Of a stretch of 24,196 nucleotides of DNA, positions 1 to 6,579 are shown piece after piece. The notes beneath the pieces were generated by a model. That model was not told the origin of the DNA, did no database searches, and saw only the letters and a list, made by a program, of their open reading frames with translations. The DNA is taken from positions 1-24,196 of the forward strand of contig DBCR01000010.1 of assembly GCA_002293125.1 (NCBI GenBank), given 5' to 3'. The number at the start of each line of letters is the position of its first letter. Within the stretch, counting starts at the first letter, position 1. Made by a program: the position numbers and the translations under genes. This DNA is from Opitutia bacterium UBA953. GTDB lineage: Bacteria > Verrucomicrobiota > Verrucomicrobiia > Opitutales > UBA953.

Positions 1-468
1 GCCCTCTTCGGTCTGCGCACCCTGATGCTCACCACCACCCGTGGCGAAGCCGTCATGTACCACAATCTCCTTGGTTATGAGCCGGTCCGCGGCGAAGCCC
101 CTCACCGCGCCGCCGGCGTGATGATCGGTGGAGAAGGAGGCGCCGTCACGGCCTACTCCCTTGACCGTCTGTACGACCGCGGCGACTTCTTCGTGAAGCC
201 GACCGACGAGATCTACATGGGTCAGATCGTGGGCGAGCATTGCAAGGATAACGACCTCGAGATCAACCTCGTCATCAACAAGAAGCTCTCGAACGTGCGT
301 GCTTCCGGTTCCGACGACGCTGCCAAGATCAAGCCGATGCGCCAGATGTCCCTCGAGGCCTGCCTCGAGTACATCGAGTCCGACGAGATGGTCGAGATCA
401 CCCCGAACTTCATCCGCATGCGCAAGCGTTACCTCACGGAAAACGAGCGCAAGCGCTTCGACAAGTAA
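1..468 (+). CDS. typA: TypA/BipA ribosome-associated GTPase, C-terminal part (5' end outside window)
   Basis: The frame is open from base 1 and ends at TAA 466-468, giving about 155 residues of a protein that is normally about 600 residues long. The visible part matches the end of TypA/BipA: a GLR segment, then a TTTRGEAVMYH stretch, GYEPVRG, a glycine-rich loop with GVMIGGEGG, and the C-terminal domain with MSLEACLEYIESDEMVEITP and a basic RMRKRYLTENERKR end. In this family the C-terminal domain contacts the 50S subunit; the protein is a translation-factor GTPase linked to stress and cold growth and to ribosome assembly. The GTPase domain lies before the window. The gene converges on tsaE, with only one base between the two stop codons, and its terminator lies inside tsaE. 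Confidence 0.95.
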   Translation, partial: ALFGLRTLMLTTTRGEAVMYHNLLGYEPVRGEAPHRAAGVMIGGEGGAVTAYSLDRLYDRGDFFVKPTDEIYMGQIVGEHCKDNDLEINLVINKKLSNVRASGSDDAAKIKPMRQMSLEACLEYIESDEMVEITPNFIRMRKRYLTENERKRFDK

Positions 469-469
469 G

Positions 470-919
470 CTAGCCCGCGAGGGTCAGTTGAAACCGATGA
501 CCGCCATCCGCCAGGATGGCGGTTTTCATTTGCCAGCGTGCCAAGGGGAGGCGCGCCGCGACTTTCTCCGGCCATTCCACGATCACGTTCCAAGGCGACT
601 TCGCCAGATCCCAGATCAGCAGGTCGTCGAAGGCCTCTGGTTGCGTGAGCCGATAGGCGTCGACGTGGAAGACCTGCCGGCGGCCTTCGTAGACGTTGAG
701 CAGGGCGAAGGAAGGGCTGGTGATATCGCCCGTGACGCCCAGGCCGCGGACCAGGCCGCGCACGAAGGTCGTCTTGCCCGCGCCAAGGTCGCCCTCGAGC
801 GCCAGGACCGTATCAGGGGGAAGCAGGGCCGCGAACGCCTCGGCCGCCCGCTCGGTCTCTTCGCCCGAACGGGTGACGAGTCCGGCGGTCCAAGTCGCGA
901 GTGTGGCGGGAGAGCCCAT
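470..919 (-). CDS. tsaE: TsaE, tRNA t6A37 threonylcarbamoyladenosine biosynthesis ATPase
   Basis: This 149-residue protein has the usual TsaE length. It shows a Walker A loop GDLGAGKTT at about residues 43-51, then SPSFALLNVYEG (the family's SPTF..NEY segment), HVDAYRL, and VEWPEKV (the IEWPE motif). TsaE works with TsaB and TsaD in the cytoplasm, hydrolysing ATP to support transfer of threonylcarbamoyl to A37 of ANN-decoding tRNAs. The ATG at 917-919 is the natural start and has no Shine-Dalgarno sequence. It lies 48 bases downstream of the XRE regulator on the same strand and may be cotranscribed with it. Its last codons double as the typA terminator. Confidence 0.93.
   Translation of the reverse strand: MGSPATLATWTAGLVTRSGEETERAAEAFAALLPPDTVLALEGDLGAGKTTFVRGLVRGLGVTGDITSPSFALLNVYEGRRQVFHVDAYRLTQPEAFDDLLIWDLAKSPWNVIVEWPEKVAARLPLARWQMKTAILADGGHRFQLTLAG
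500..530 (+). terminator. Rho-independent terminator of typA, embedded in the tsaE 3' coding end
   Basis: Bases 500-509 (ACCGCCATCC) pair perfectly with 514-523 (GGATGGCGGT) around the four-base loop GCCA, and a T-rich tail TTTTCATTT follows on the plus strand. The T tract exists only in the typA direction, so it should stop typA transcripts about 30 bases after the stop codon. The same bases encode the ILADGG segment near the C-terminus of tsaE on the other strand. Confidence 0.8.
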
Positions 920-967
920 GCGCGCAGTCTTTGTCGCGGCGTAAGCGGGGGCAATCCCGAAGCCCGC

Positions 968-1300
968 TCAGGCCGCGGTGTGGACGCGACGTCCGAATTC
1001 CAGCGCGAGACCGCCGGCGATCGCCTGGCAGTAGGCCTGGATGTCGCCGAGGGTGAGATCGGCGTCGAGCCGGTCTTCGAATTTGGAGACCCAGCTCTGG
1101 GTTCGATCCATCCGTCGGGCGACGTCCTTCTGGGAAAGCCCGGCGCTCAGGCGCTGGCAGACGAGGTCCGTGATGACTTTGGTCCGCCCGCTGGAGGCGC
1201 GGACGCGCGGGGCGGTCTCAGGCGAGATGATGCCGGCCTTGCGGAGATCTTCCGCGTTCCGGTAGCGGGTCGAACGAAGAGGAGTGGTAAGCTTAGCCAT
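968..1300 (-). CDS. XRE-family helix-turn-helix regulator (HigA/HipB-like), probably autoregulated
   Basis: I place the start at ATG 1298-1300 (MAKLTTPLR), giving 110 residues. A longer open frame reaches 1354, but that would begin in the -35 box of the promoter at 1325-1354, so the shorter start fits better. Residues about 49-95 form a Cro/CI-type helix-turn-helix: LSAGLSQKDVARRM, then a recognition helix around TQSWVSKFE, then LTLGDIQAYCQAI. The arrangement resembles antitoxin-type repressors that bind their own promoter. No toxin gene is adjacent: tsaE is downstream and a GH109-like gene upstream. The palindrome in the promoter spacer supports self-repression, which is an inference. The DNA-binding fold is secure; the regulatory targets are unknown. 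Confidence 0.85.
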   Translation of the reverse strand: MAKLTTPLRSTRYRNAEDLRKAGIISPETAPRVRASSGRTKVITDLVCQRLSAGLSQKDVARRMDRTQSWVSKFEDRLDADLTLGDIQAYCQAIAGGLALEFGRRVHTAA

Positions 1301-1324
1301 GAGGCATTCTTTTCGAGAGTCGGC

Positions 1325-1354
1325 ATAATACATTCCAATTTGGAATACCGTCAA
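1325..1354 (-). promoter_or_regulatory. Promoter of the XRE regulator with palindromic operator in the spacer
   Basis: On the minus strand TTGACG (1354-1349) is a five-of-six match to the -35 consensus and TATTAT (1330-1325) a five-of-six match to -10, with an 18-base spacer. Within the spacer, 1332-1346 is a perfect inverted repeat with 7-base arms (ATTCCAA/TTGGAAT) and one central base. Transcription would start near 1318, leaving a leader of about 18 bases before ATG 1300. An operator between -35 and -10 is the classic position for a repressor that excludes RNA polymerase. Confidence 0.75.
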
Positions 1355-1418
1355 GTGTCAGATATCCGAAGGCCATCCTCAATCGAGGAAATCGGACCGC
1401 AAGGGTGATGGATTCCCG

Positions 1419-1450
1419 CAAACAAAAGACCCGGCCGAGTGGCCGGGTCT
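1419..1450 (-). terminator. Rho-independent terminator after the downstream GH109-like gene
   Basis: Bases 1427-1436 (AGACCCGGCC) pair perfectly with 1441-1450 (GGCCGGGTCT) around a four-base loop. Reading the minus strand, the stem is followed by TTTTGTTT. It begins about 20 bases past the stop codon of the gene ending at 1472 and insulates the XRE regulator promoter from upstream transcription. Confidence 0.88.
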
Positions 1451-1471
1451 GTGAGCGGACTGGCGCGTCGC

Positions 1472-2929
1472 TTACGAGACGATGCCGAGGGGCTTGATGG
1501 CCTTCCAGCCGCCGCGGGTGAAGTCGGGGCACTGGATGGGCATGCTGCCATCCTTCACGGACTTGGCGGAGATCTCGAGAATCGCGGACCAATCGGCTGC
1601 GTCGTACACGGTCATGTCCGGCGTGATGCCCTGGCGGAGGCAGTCGAGCATGCGGTAGTTCATCACGAAATCCATGCCGCCGTGGCCGCCGACCTTCTTG
1701 CCGAGTTCGCCGATCTTCTTGATGAGCGGATGCTGGTTCTCCTTCATGAACTTGGTGAGCTTCTCCTTCTCGTACGTCCATTCGTGGCTGCTGTGCTTGA
1801 CCTTGGGGTCGAGGATGGGGTGCTTGTTGTCCGCATCGACGGCGAGGCGGGCGGGGTAGCCGAAGAACGTGGCCTGGGTACCGCAGAGGGCGTTGATGCG
1901 CGAGTAGGGGCGAGGGCTCACGACGTCATGCTGAATCATGATGGTGCGTCCGAGCTGCGTCTTGATGATCGAGGTGTTCATGTCACCGCAGACGAACTTC
2001 TCGTCCTTGTGCTTGCCCTTATTCGGCTGGTGCTTGTCGCGGAACTGGGTCAGGTTGAACTCGGGAGACGAGACGGAGACGACGAACTTGAACGCATCGC
2101 CGCGGCCGATGTTCAGGTACTGCGCCACCGGGCCGAGGCCGTGCGTGGGATACAGGTTGCCGTCCATGAAGCGGTGGTAGTCGCGGCGCCAGTCGCCTTC
2201 GCTGCCGAGGGCCCAGAGGACGCCGCCCGCGAGGTTGTGGATGTAGGCGCATTCAGCATGCTTGAGGTCGCCGAAAAAGCCTTGGCGCTGAAGGTTAAGG
2301 ACGAAGAGCTCCTCCTCGCCGTAGCAGCAGTTCTCGATGATGGCGCAGTGGCGCTGAGTCTTTTCAGACGTGTCCACGAGCTGCCAGCATTCGTCGACCG
2401 TGACGGCGGCGGAGACTTCCACGAAGACGTGTTTACCCTTTTCCATGGCCTTGACGGCCATCGGCACGTGCCATTCCCAAGGGGTGGAGACGTAGACGAC
2501 GTCGATATCATCGCGTGCAATCATCTTTTCCCAGACGTTCTCGTCGCCGAAATACATCGCGGGCTCCTTGCCGGTGATCTTCTTTACATTGGCGGCGGCG
2601 CCCTTGGCGCGGGCTTCGACGATGTCGCAGACGGCGACGACCTCGGCGAACGGGATGTTCGCGGCAGAGTTCACGTGGCCGCGACCGCGGTTGAGGCCGA
2701 TGAAGCCGCAGCGCACCTTCTCGGTCGGCTGGGTGGTCAGGTCCCAGACGGGCTTGTTGCCGGCCGGCCGCGGACGCGTGACAGAGATGTCGGCCGCGCT
2801 GAGCAGTTTGAGGTCGCGAGGGTCGGGCTTGGCTTGGGCGGACGGGACGGCGCTGAGGCCGAGGCCGAGGCCCGCGAGGGCGCCGAGTTTAAGGAAGTCG
2901 CGACGATGGGAGTTTTCGGGGAGGTTCAT
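1472..2929 (-). CDS. Tat-exported Gfo/Idh/MocA oxidoreductase, GH109 (alpha-N-acetylgalactosaminidase)-like, paralogue 1
   Basis: This 485-residue protein starts with a twin-arginine signal (HRRDFLKLG, hydrophobic stretch, cleavage likely near SAQA at 30-33), so it should be exported folded with its cofactor. A Rossmann loop GFIGLNRGRGHV lies at about 75-86. TPWEWH at about 149-154, Tyr203, CAYIH near 227-231 and YPTHGLGP at 260-267 are hallmarks of the NAD-dependent GH109 glycosidases, which cleave by an oxidation-elimination route. The Tyr and His of YPTH and a preceding Glu (171) fit the spacing of active-site residues reported for the Elizabethkingia enzyme; this is from memory, not an alignment. 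Substrate here is unproven. It lies downstream of a close paralogue; a 14-base repeat array sits just before the start. Confidence 0.87.
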   Translation of the reverse strand: MNLPENSHRRDFLKLGALAGLGLGLSAVPSAQAKPDPRDLKLLSAADISVTRPRPAGNKPVWDLTTQPTEKVRCGFIGLNRGRGHVNSAANIPFAEVVAVCDIVEARAKGAAANVKKITGKEPAMYFGDENVWEKMIARDDIDVVYVSTPWEWHVPMAVKAMEKGKHVFVEVSAAVTVDECWQLVDTSEKTQRHCAIIENCCYGEEELFVLNLQRQGFFGDLKHAECAYIHNLAGGVLWALGSEGDWRRDYHRFMDGNLYPTHGLGPVAQYLNIGRGDAFKFVVSVSSPEFNLTQFRDKHQPNKGKHKDEKFVCGDMNTSIIKTQLGRTIMIQHDVVSPRPYSRINALCGTQATFFGYPARLAVDADNKHPILDPKVKHSSHEWTYEKEKLTKFMKENQHPLIKKIGELGKKVGGHGGMDFVMNYRMLDCLRQGITPDMTVYDAADWSAILEISAKSVKDGSMPIQCPDFTRGGWKAIKPLGIVS

Positions 2930-2944
2930 GGAGGGGAAGGTTTT

Positions 2945-2986
2945 AGCGGTAGGCGGTTAGCGGTTGGCGGTTAGCGGTTGGCGGTT
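2945..2986. repeat. Tandem repeat, three copies of a 14-base unit (six 7-base half-units)
   Basis: On the plus strand three units run without gaps: 2945-2958 AGCGGTAGGCGGTT, 2959-2972 and 2973-2986 AGCGGTTGGCGGTT. The second and third copies are identical and the first differs at one base. Each unit is two near-identical heptamers (AGCGGTT/GGCGGTT). For the minus-strand GH109-like gene starting at 2929 the array covers about -16 to -57, the region where promoter or ribosome-binding signals would lie. Confidence 0.9.
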
Positions 2987-3061
2987 GGGTAAAGCGAGGA
3001 CACGTGGCCCGGAGGGCCCGAGGGCATCAGGAAACGATGCCGTGGTCGTATCGAGTTAGGA

Positions 3062-4522
3062 TTAGGAGACGATGGGGAGGGGCTTGAGGGTCTTCCAGCC
3101 GCCGCGGGTGAAGTCGGGATAGGCGACGGGGATGCTGCCGTCACGCACGGAACGGTCGGAGAGGTCGAGCAAGGCGGACCAGGAAGCGGCGTCGTAGACG
3201 GTCATGTCCGGGGTGATGCCTTGGCGGATGCAGTCGAGGAAGCGATAATTCATGACGTGGTCCATGCCGCCGTGGCCGCCGACCTTCTTGGCTTCGACCA
3301 TCAGCTTCTTCAGCAGCGGGTGCATGTTCGCGGTCATGAACTTCCTCAGTTTTTCGCCTTCGTACGTCCAGGAGTGGCTGTTCCGCTTTTCTTTCGGATC
3401 CAGCAGCGAGCTCGTGTTATCGACGTCGATCGCCAGGCGGTTCGGATAGCCCGCGAAGGTCGCGAGCGAGCCGCTGAGCAGGTTGATGCGCGAATAGGGG
3501 CGCGGGCTGGTGTTGTCGTGCTGGACGATGATGGTCCGTCCGAGCTCGGTCTTCACGATCGTCGTGCTCATGTCGCCGTTGACGAACTTCTCGTCCTTCG
3601 AACGGTCGCGGTCCGGCTTCAGCCGTTCGCGCAGCTGGGATAGTCCGAACTCCGGCGAAGAGACCGACACGGCGTATTTGAAAGCATCGCCGCGACCGAC
3701 TCCCATGTACTGGGAAATCGTGCCGAGTCCGTGGGTGGGGTAGAGGTTGCCCTGGAGGAGCGTCGAATAGCGGCGGCGCCAATCGCGGCCGGCGTCGAGG
3801 AAGCTCGCGCCGGGTTTGCCGCGCTGGTCATGGATGTAGGCGCATTCGCCGTGCTTCAGGTCACCGAAGAAGCCTTGGCGCTGCAGGTTCAGGACGAAGA
3901 GCTCTTCTTCGCCGTAGCAGCAGTTCTCGAGGATGGGGCAGTGGCGCTGGGTTTTCTCGGAGGCGTCGACGATATCCCAGCACTCGTCGACCGTCAGACC
4001 GCAGTTCACTTCAAGGAAAGCGTGCTTGCCGAGCTCCATGGCACGGATGGCCATCGGCTTGTGCCATTCCCAAGGCGTGGCGACGTAGACGACGTCGAGG
4101 TCATCGCGTGCGACCATTTTCTCCCAGGCGTTTTCGTCGCCGCTGTAGATGGCAGGCATCTTGCCGGTCTTCTTGCGGACCACTTCCGCCTGCGCCTTGG
4201 CTCGTTCGTCGAGGATGTCGCAGACCGCGACGACTTCCACGAAGGGCGTGGCGACGCACGAGGCGACGTGGGCACGGCCGCGGTTCAGGCCGATGATACC
4301 TACGCGGATTTTTTCCTGCGGCTTCGTCGTCAGGTCCCAGACGGGCTTATTCCCGGCTGGGCGAGCACGGGTTGCGCCGATATCGGCGGCGGCCCGACGC
4401 ATCACTTGGGCGGGATCTGGCTTCGCTTCCGCAGAAGGAATCGCACCCAACCCGAAGCCGAGACCCGCGAGCGCGCCGAGCTTCAGAAAATCGCGACGGT
4501 TACCGGTTTCGAGGGGGTCCAT
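3062..4522 (-). CDS. Tat-exported Gfo/Idh/MocA oxidoreductase, GH109-like, paralogue 2
   Basis: This is a 486-residue close paralogue of the gene at 1472-2929, colinear from the signal peptide (GNRRDFLKLGALAGLG) to the shared end (PDFTRGGWK). It has the Rossmann loop GIIGLNRGRAHV near 75-86, TPWEWH near 149-154, CAYIH, and NLYPTHGLG near residue 260, followed by GRGDAFKYAVSVSSPEF. All residues that mark the GH109 group are kept, so neither copy looks degenerate. The two copies differ most in a short loop after CAYIH. Inferred role: periplasmic NAD-dependent sugar or amino-sugar oxidation or glycoside cleavage. It follows the CPBP protease gene after a 67-base gap and precedes paralogue 1 by 132 bases. 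A weak GAAGAGA lies shortly before the ATG. Confidence 0.87.
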   Translation of the reverse strand: MDPLETGNRRDFLKLGALAGLGFGLGAIPSAEAKPDPAQVMRRAAADIGATRARPAGNKPVWDLTTKPQEKIRVGIIGLNRGRAHVASCVATPFVEVVAVCDILDERAKAQAEVVRKKTGKMPAIYSGDENAWEKMVARDDLDVVYVATPWEWHKPMAIRAMELGKHAFLEVNCGLTVDECWDIVDASEKTQRHCPILENCCYGEEELFVLNLQRQGFFGDLKHGECAYIHDQRGKPGASFLDAGRDWRRRYSTLLQGNLYPTHGLGTISQYMGVGRGDAFKYAVSVSSPEFGLSQLRERLKPDRDRSKDEKFVNGDMSTTIVKTELGRTIIVQHDNTSPRPYSRINLLSGSLATFAGYPNRLAIDVDNTSSLLDPKEKRNSHSWTYEGEKLRKFMTANMHPLLKKLMVEAKKVGGHGGMDHVMNYRFLDCIRQGITPDMTVYDAASWSALLDLSDRSVRDGSIPVAYPDFTRGGWKTLKPLPIVS

Positions 4523-4589
4523 GGGGTCTCTTCAAGACAGCAAAGCTGGCCCGTGGTTGCAACGGATTTACCAGCCAGCCCTCGTCAAA

Positions 4590-5165
4590 TCACCAGCTAA
4601 TGAAGCCTTGGGCTCCTTTAATCCCGAAGACCGCCAGATTACGAACGGTATGAGCCATAAAACACGGCAGCAGTGAACGGTCTGGATTGAGGGGATTGAA
4701 ACGCACGACGTAGAGCCAGAGCGATGTGATGAAGGCGAAGAGAGCGCTGACCTTTCCTTCCGGCGTGCTGAGGTCGAAATTATGGACCAGCGCGAAGACG
4801 AGTGAGCCGACGATCATCAGCGCGAGCAGCTTGCGTCCGAACAGCTCGCCGGGCGCGACGAAGCCGCGGAAAAGCATCTCTTCAACGATGGAGGCGCCGA
4901 GGAGTTGGAAGATGAAGATCGCCGGGAGGACGCTCTGCTGATCGGTGAGTCCGGTCCGTTTCTCGACGGCGGCTTCGGCGATGGTGATCAGGATGGCGCC
5001 GGCGGCGGCGACGAAATAGGCACCCGTTGGTGCATGGGTCGTTCCGGGCCAGAATTTCTCGGGTTCTCCGGTGATGGTCCGCTTCCGGCGTTCGCGCGCC
5101 CAAGCAATGAGCACGAACAGGCCAAGGGCGCAGTAGAGCAGGGCTTTGGCGGCGGTGAGATCCAT
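4590..5165 (-). CDS. CPBP-family intramembrane metalloprotease (CAAX protease/bacteriocin-processing type)
   Basis: I choose ATG 5163-5165 (MDLTAAK), four bases after the cutA stop; a longer GTG start at 5195 would overlap cutA. The 191-residue protein has several hydrophobic segments and the three family motifs: EEMLFRGF (Glu95, Glu96, Arg100), ALVHNF (His128) and HTVRN (His172, Asn176). These coordinate the catalytic metal in Rce1-type membrane proteases. In bacteria such proteins process peptides or prenylated substrates or confer bacteriocin self-immunity; the substrate cannot be told here. It is the third gene of a tight run LOG-cutA-CPBP, so it is probably cotranscribed. Confidence 0.88.
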   Translation of the reverse strand: MDLTAAKALLYCALGLFVLIAWARERRKRTITGEPEKFWPGTTHAPTGAYFVAAAGAILITIAEAAVEKRTGLTDQQSVLPAIFIFQLLGASIVEEMLFRGFVAPGELFGRKLLALMIVGSLVFALVHNFDLSTPEGKVSALFAFITSLWLYVVRFNPLNPDRSLLPCFMAHTVRNLAVFGIKGAQGFISW

Positions 5166-5169
5166 GCGA

Positions 5170-5487
5170 TCAGCGGACGCCGAGCACCCAGGCACGATAG
5201 CCAGGCGAAGCGTGGTCGGCGACGAAGCTCAGCCACTGCGGGACGGCGTAAGGGTGGCGGGCATGGACCCAGGATTCGAGGTCGGCACCCTTGCTCGCGG
5301 CGTACTTGAAGGTCACGCGGAACTCATCCTCGCTCTCGACCTTGCCTTCCCAGGTGTAATGGGAGCGAATCGGACCATCGACCTGCGCGCAGGCGGCCAG
5401 CCCGGCGGCCACCGCTTCGGCGGCGAGGCGGTCCGCTTCGTCGCGCGAGGGCAGGGTCGTCAGGGCGATGCCGACGGCCTCAGTCAT
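5170..5487 (-). CDS. cutA: CutA1-family divalent cation tolerance protein
   Basis: The 105-residue length is typical. CutA hallmarks are present: an N-terminal beta strand, CAQVDGP, SHYTWEGKVESEDEFRVTFK (the usual YxWEGKI segment), and HPYAVPQW at about 78-85 (family HPYxxPE, here with Gln for Glu). CutA1 proteins are cytoplasmic trimers that bind copper or other divalent ions and resemble PII proteins; the cellular role is still debated. The start ATG overlaps the last codons of the preceding LOG-family gene by 8 bases, implying translational coupling, and the stop lies 4 bases before the CPBP protease start. Confidence 0.93.
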   Translation of the reverse strand: MTEAVGIALTTLPSRDEADRLAAEAVAAGLAACAQVDGPIRSHYTWEGKVESEDEFRVTFKYAASKGADLESWVHARHPYAVPQWLSFVADHASPGYRAWVLGVR

Positions 5488-6340
5488 GGCCTTCGTTGTC
5501 GCCCTTGAGGTACTTCTCGGTGATGATCTCGATCAGCATGTCGCGCGCTTCCTTCACGGAGTCGACATGCACGTAAAGGTCGCGGTCTTCGGGCGAGACC
5601 ATGCCCCATTCCTGGAAGGTCTCGAAGTTCACCGCGTTCTTCCAGAAGGCTGAACCGAAAAGCAGCACGGGGAACTGCTTCTTGGTCTTCTTCGTCTGGA
5701 TCAGCGTGAGCATCTCGAAGAGCTCGTCGAAGGTGCCGAAGCCGCCCGGGAAGGCCACGAGGGCCTTGGCGAGGTAGAGGAACCAATACTTGCGGACGAA
5801 GAAGTAATGGAACTCCAGGTCCAGCTCGGGCGTGATGTAAGGATTATGTTCCTGCTCGAAGGGGAGGGCGATGCCGAGGCCGACGGAACGACCTCCGGCT
5901 TCGTGCGCCCCGCGGTTGGCGGCTTCCATGATGCCAGGTCCGCCGCCGGAGCAGACGAGGAAGCGCTGCCACTCGGGAAGCGTGAGCGACCACTTGGTCA
6001 TCTCGAAGGCGAGTTCGCGGCAGGCTTCGTAATAAGCGGAACTGCGCAGGTCGATTTCGGCGACGCGCACGCGATGTGAGCATTCAGCGTCGGAGCATGT
6101 GCCGGTGGCGGCGAAAGCCTTGGCCTCTTCGAGGCGCTTGCGGGCCACTTCCTGGGGTAGCGTACGCGCCGAGCCGAACATCACGACGGTGTTGCGGACG
6201 CCGTATTTCTTGAAGCGCTGGTGGGGCTCGGTCATCTCCGTCAGCACGCGGATGCCGCGGGCCTGGGGGCTGGCCATGAACTCGGGGTTCAGGTAGGCCC
6301 GGGGCGGGGTGGGCCTGAGTTTGCCTTTTTCCGGGCTCAT
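5480..6340 (-). CDS. LOG/TIGR00730-family Rossmann-fold protein (long form)
   Basis: The 286-residue protein has the two LOG signatures: SGGGPGIMEA at about 131-140 and PGGFGTFDEL at about 198-207 (family PGGxGTxxE), preceded by RKYWFLYLAKALVAF. LOG proteins are nucleoside 5'-monophosphate phosphoribohydrolases that can release cytokinin-type bases; many bacterial members were once annotated as lysine decarboxylases. This is the longer subfamily with an N-terminal extension and the FEQEHNPYITPELDLEFHYFF segment. The ATG at 6338-6340 is preceded by a strong GGGGGAGG eight bases upstream, one of the few good Shine-Dalgarno sequences in the window. It heads the run with cutA and the CPBP protease and is divergent from rpmH. 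Confidence 0.9.
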   Translation of the reverse strand: MSPEKGKLRPTPPRAYLNPEFMASPQARGIRVLTEMTEPHQRFKKYGVRNTVVMFGSARTLPQEVARKRLEEAKAFAATGTCSDAECSHRVRVAEIDLRSSAYYEACRELAFEMTKWSLTLPEWQRFLVCSGGGPGIMEAANRGAHEAGGRSVGLGIALPFEQEHNPYITPELDLEFHYFFVRKYWFLYLAKALVAFPGGFGTFDELFEMLTLIQTKKTKKQFPVLLFGSAFWKNAVNFETFQEWGMVSPEDRDLYVHVDSVKEARDMLIEIITEKYLKGDNEGHD

Positions 6341-6392
6341 GCCCCCATCCTCCCCCTCAAAGGGCCATCTGCCAAGCCGGGAAGCGTGGGGC

Positions 6393-6421
6393 TTGACACC
6401 CTCGGTGGGGTGTCCTTGGCT
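6393..6421 (+). promoter_or_regulatory. Possible rpmH promoter with overlapping inverted repeat
   Basis: TTGACA at 6393-6398 is a perfect -35 match. The hexamer 17 bases downstream (TTGGCT, 6416-6421) is a poor -10, so the promoter is tentative. A perfect 7-base stem, 6395-6401 GACACCC with 6408-6414 GGGTGTC around a 6-base loop, overlaps the -35 box and the spacer. It could be an operator or, if transcription starts further upstream, a leader hairpin. Confidence 0.35.
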
Positions 6422-6435
6422 GTTCCTTTACAGCC

Positions 6436-6573
6436 ATGCATCCGACCTATCGTCCGTCTAAGATCTCCCGCGCCCGCAAGTGCGGTTTCCGCGCCCGTTC
6501 CAAGACCCCCGGTGGCCGTAAGGTTCTGGCCAAGCGCCGTGCCATCGGCCGCAAGCGCCTCGGCGCTTCCTAA
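6436..6573 (+). CDS. rpmH: Large-subunit ribosomal protein bL34
   Basis: A 45-residue, very basic protein beginning MHPTYRPSKISRARKCGFRAR and ending with GGRKVLAKRRAIGRKRLGAS. These are the diagnostic blocks of bL34 (the TYxPSK start, GFRARxxTxxGRKVLxxRRxxGRxRL). bL34 binds 23S rRNA near domain I of the large subunit. The ATG at 6436 has no Shine-Dalgarno sequence. It is the first gene of the conserved rpmH-rnpA-yidD group and ends 6 bases before rnpA. Confidence 0.97.
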   Translation: MHPTYRPSKISRARKCGFRARSKTPGGRKVLAKRRAIGRKRLGAS

Positions 6574-6579
6574 TCCCCC

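Noticed and set aside
1301..1354. N-terminal extension of the XRE regulator to base 1354
   Set aside because: It would place the start codon in the -35 box of the regulator's own promoter; the ATG at 1300 fits better.
1439..2974. Long open frame on the plus strand opposite the first GH109-like gene
   Set aside because: It is antisense to a well-supported gene, has a low-complexity Val/Ala/Asp/Glu-rich composition and no known motif. High GC makes such frames common.
3023..3041. GGCATC/GATGCC hairpin after the second GH109-like gene
   Set aside because: The stem is only six bases and no T tract follows on the minus strand, so it is too weak to call a terminator.
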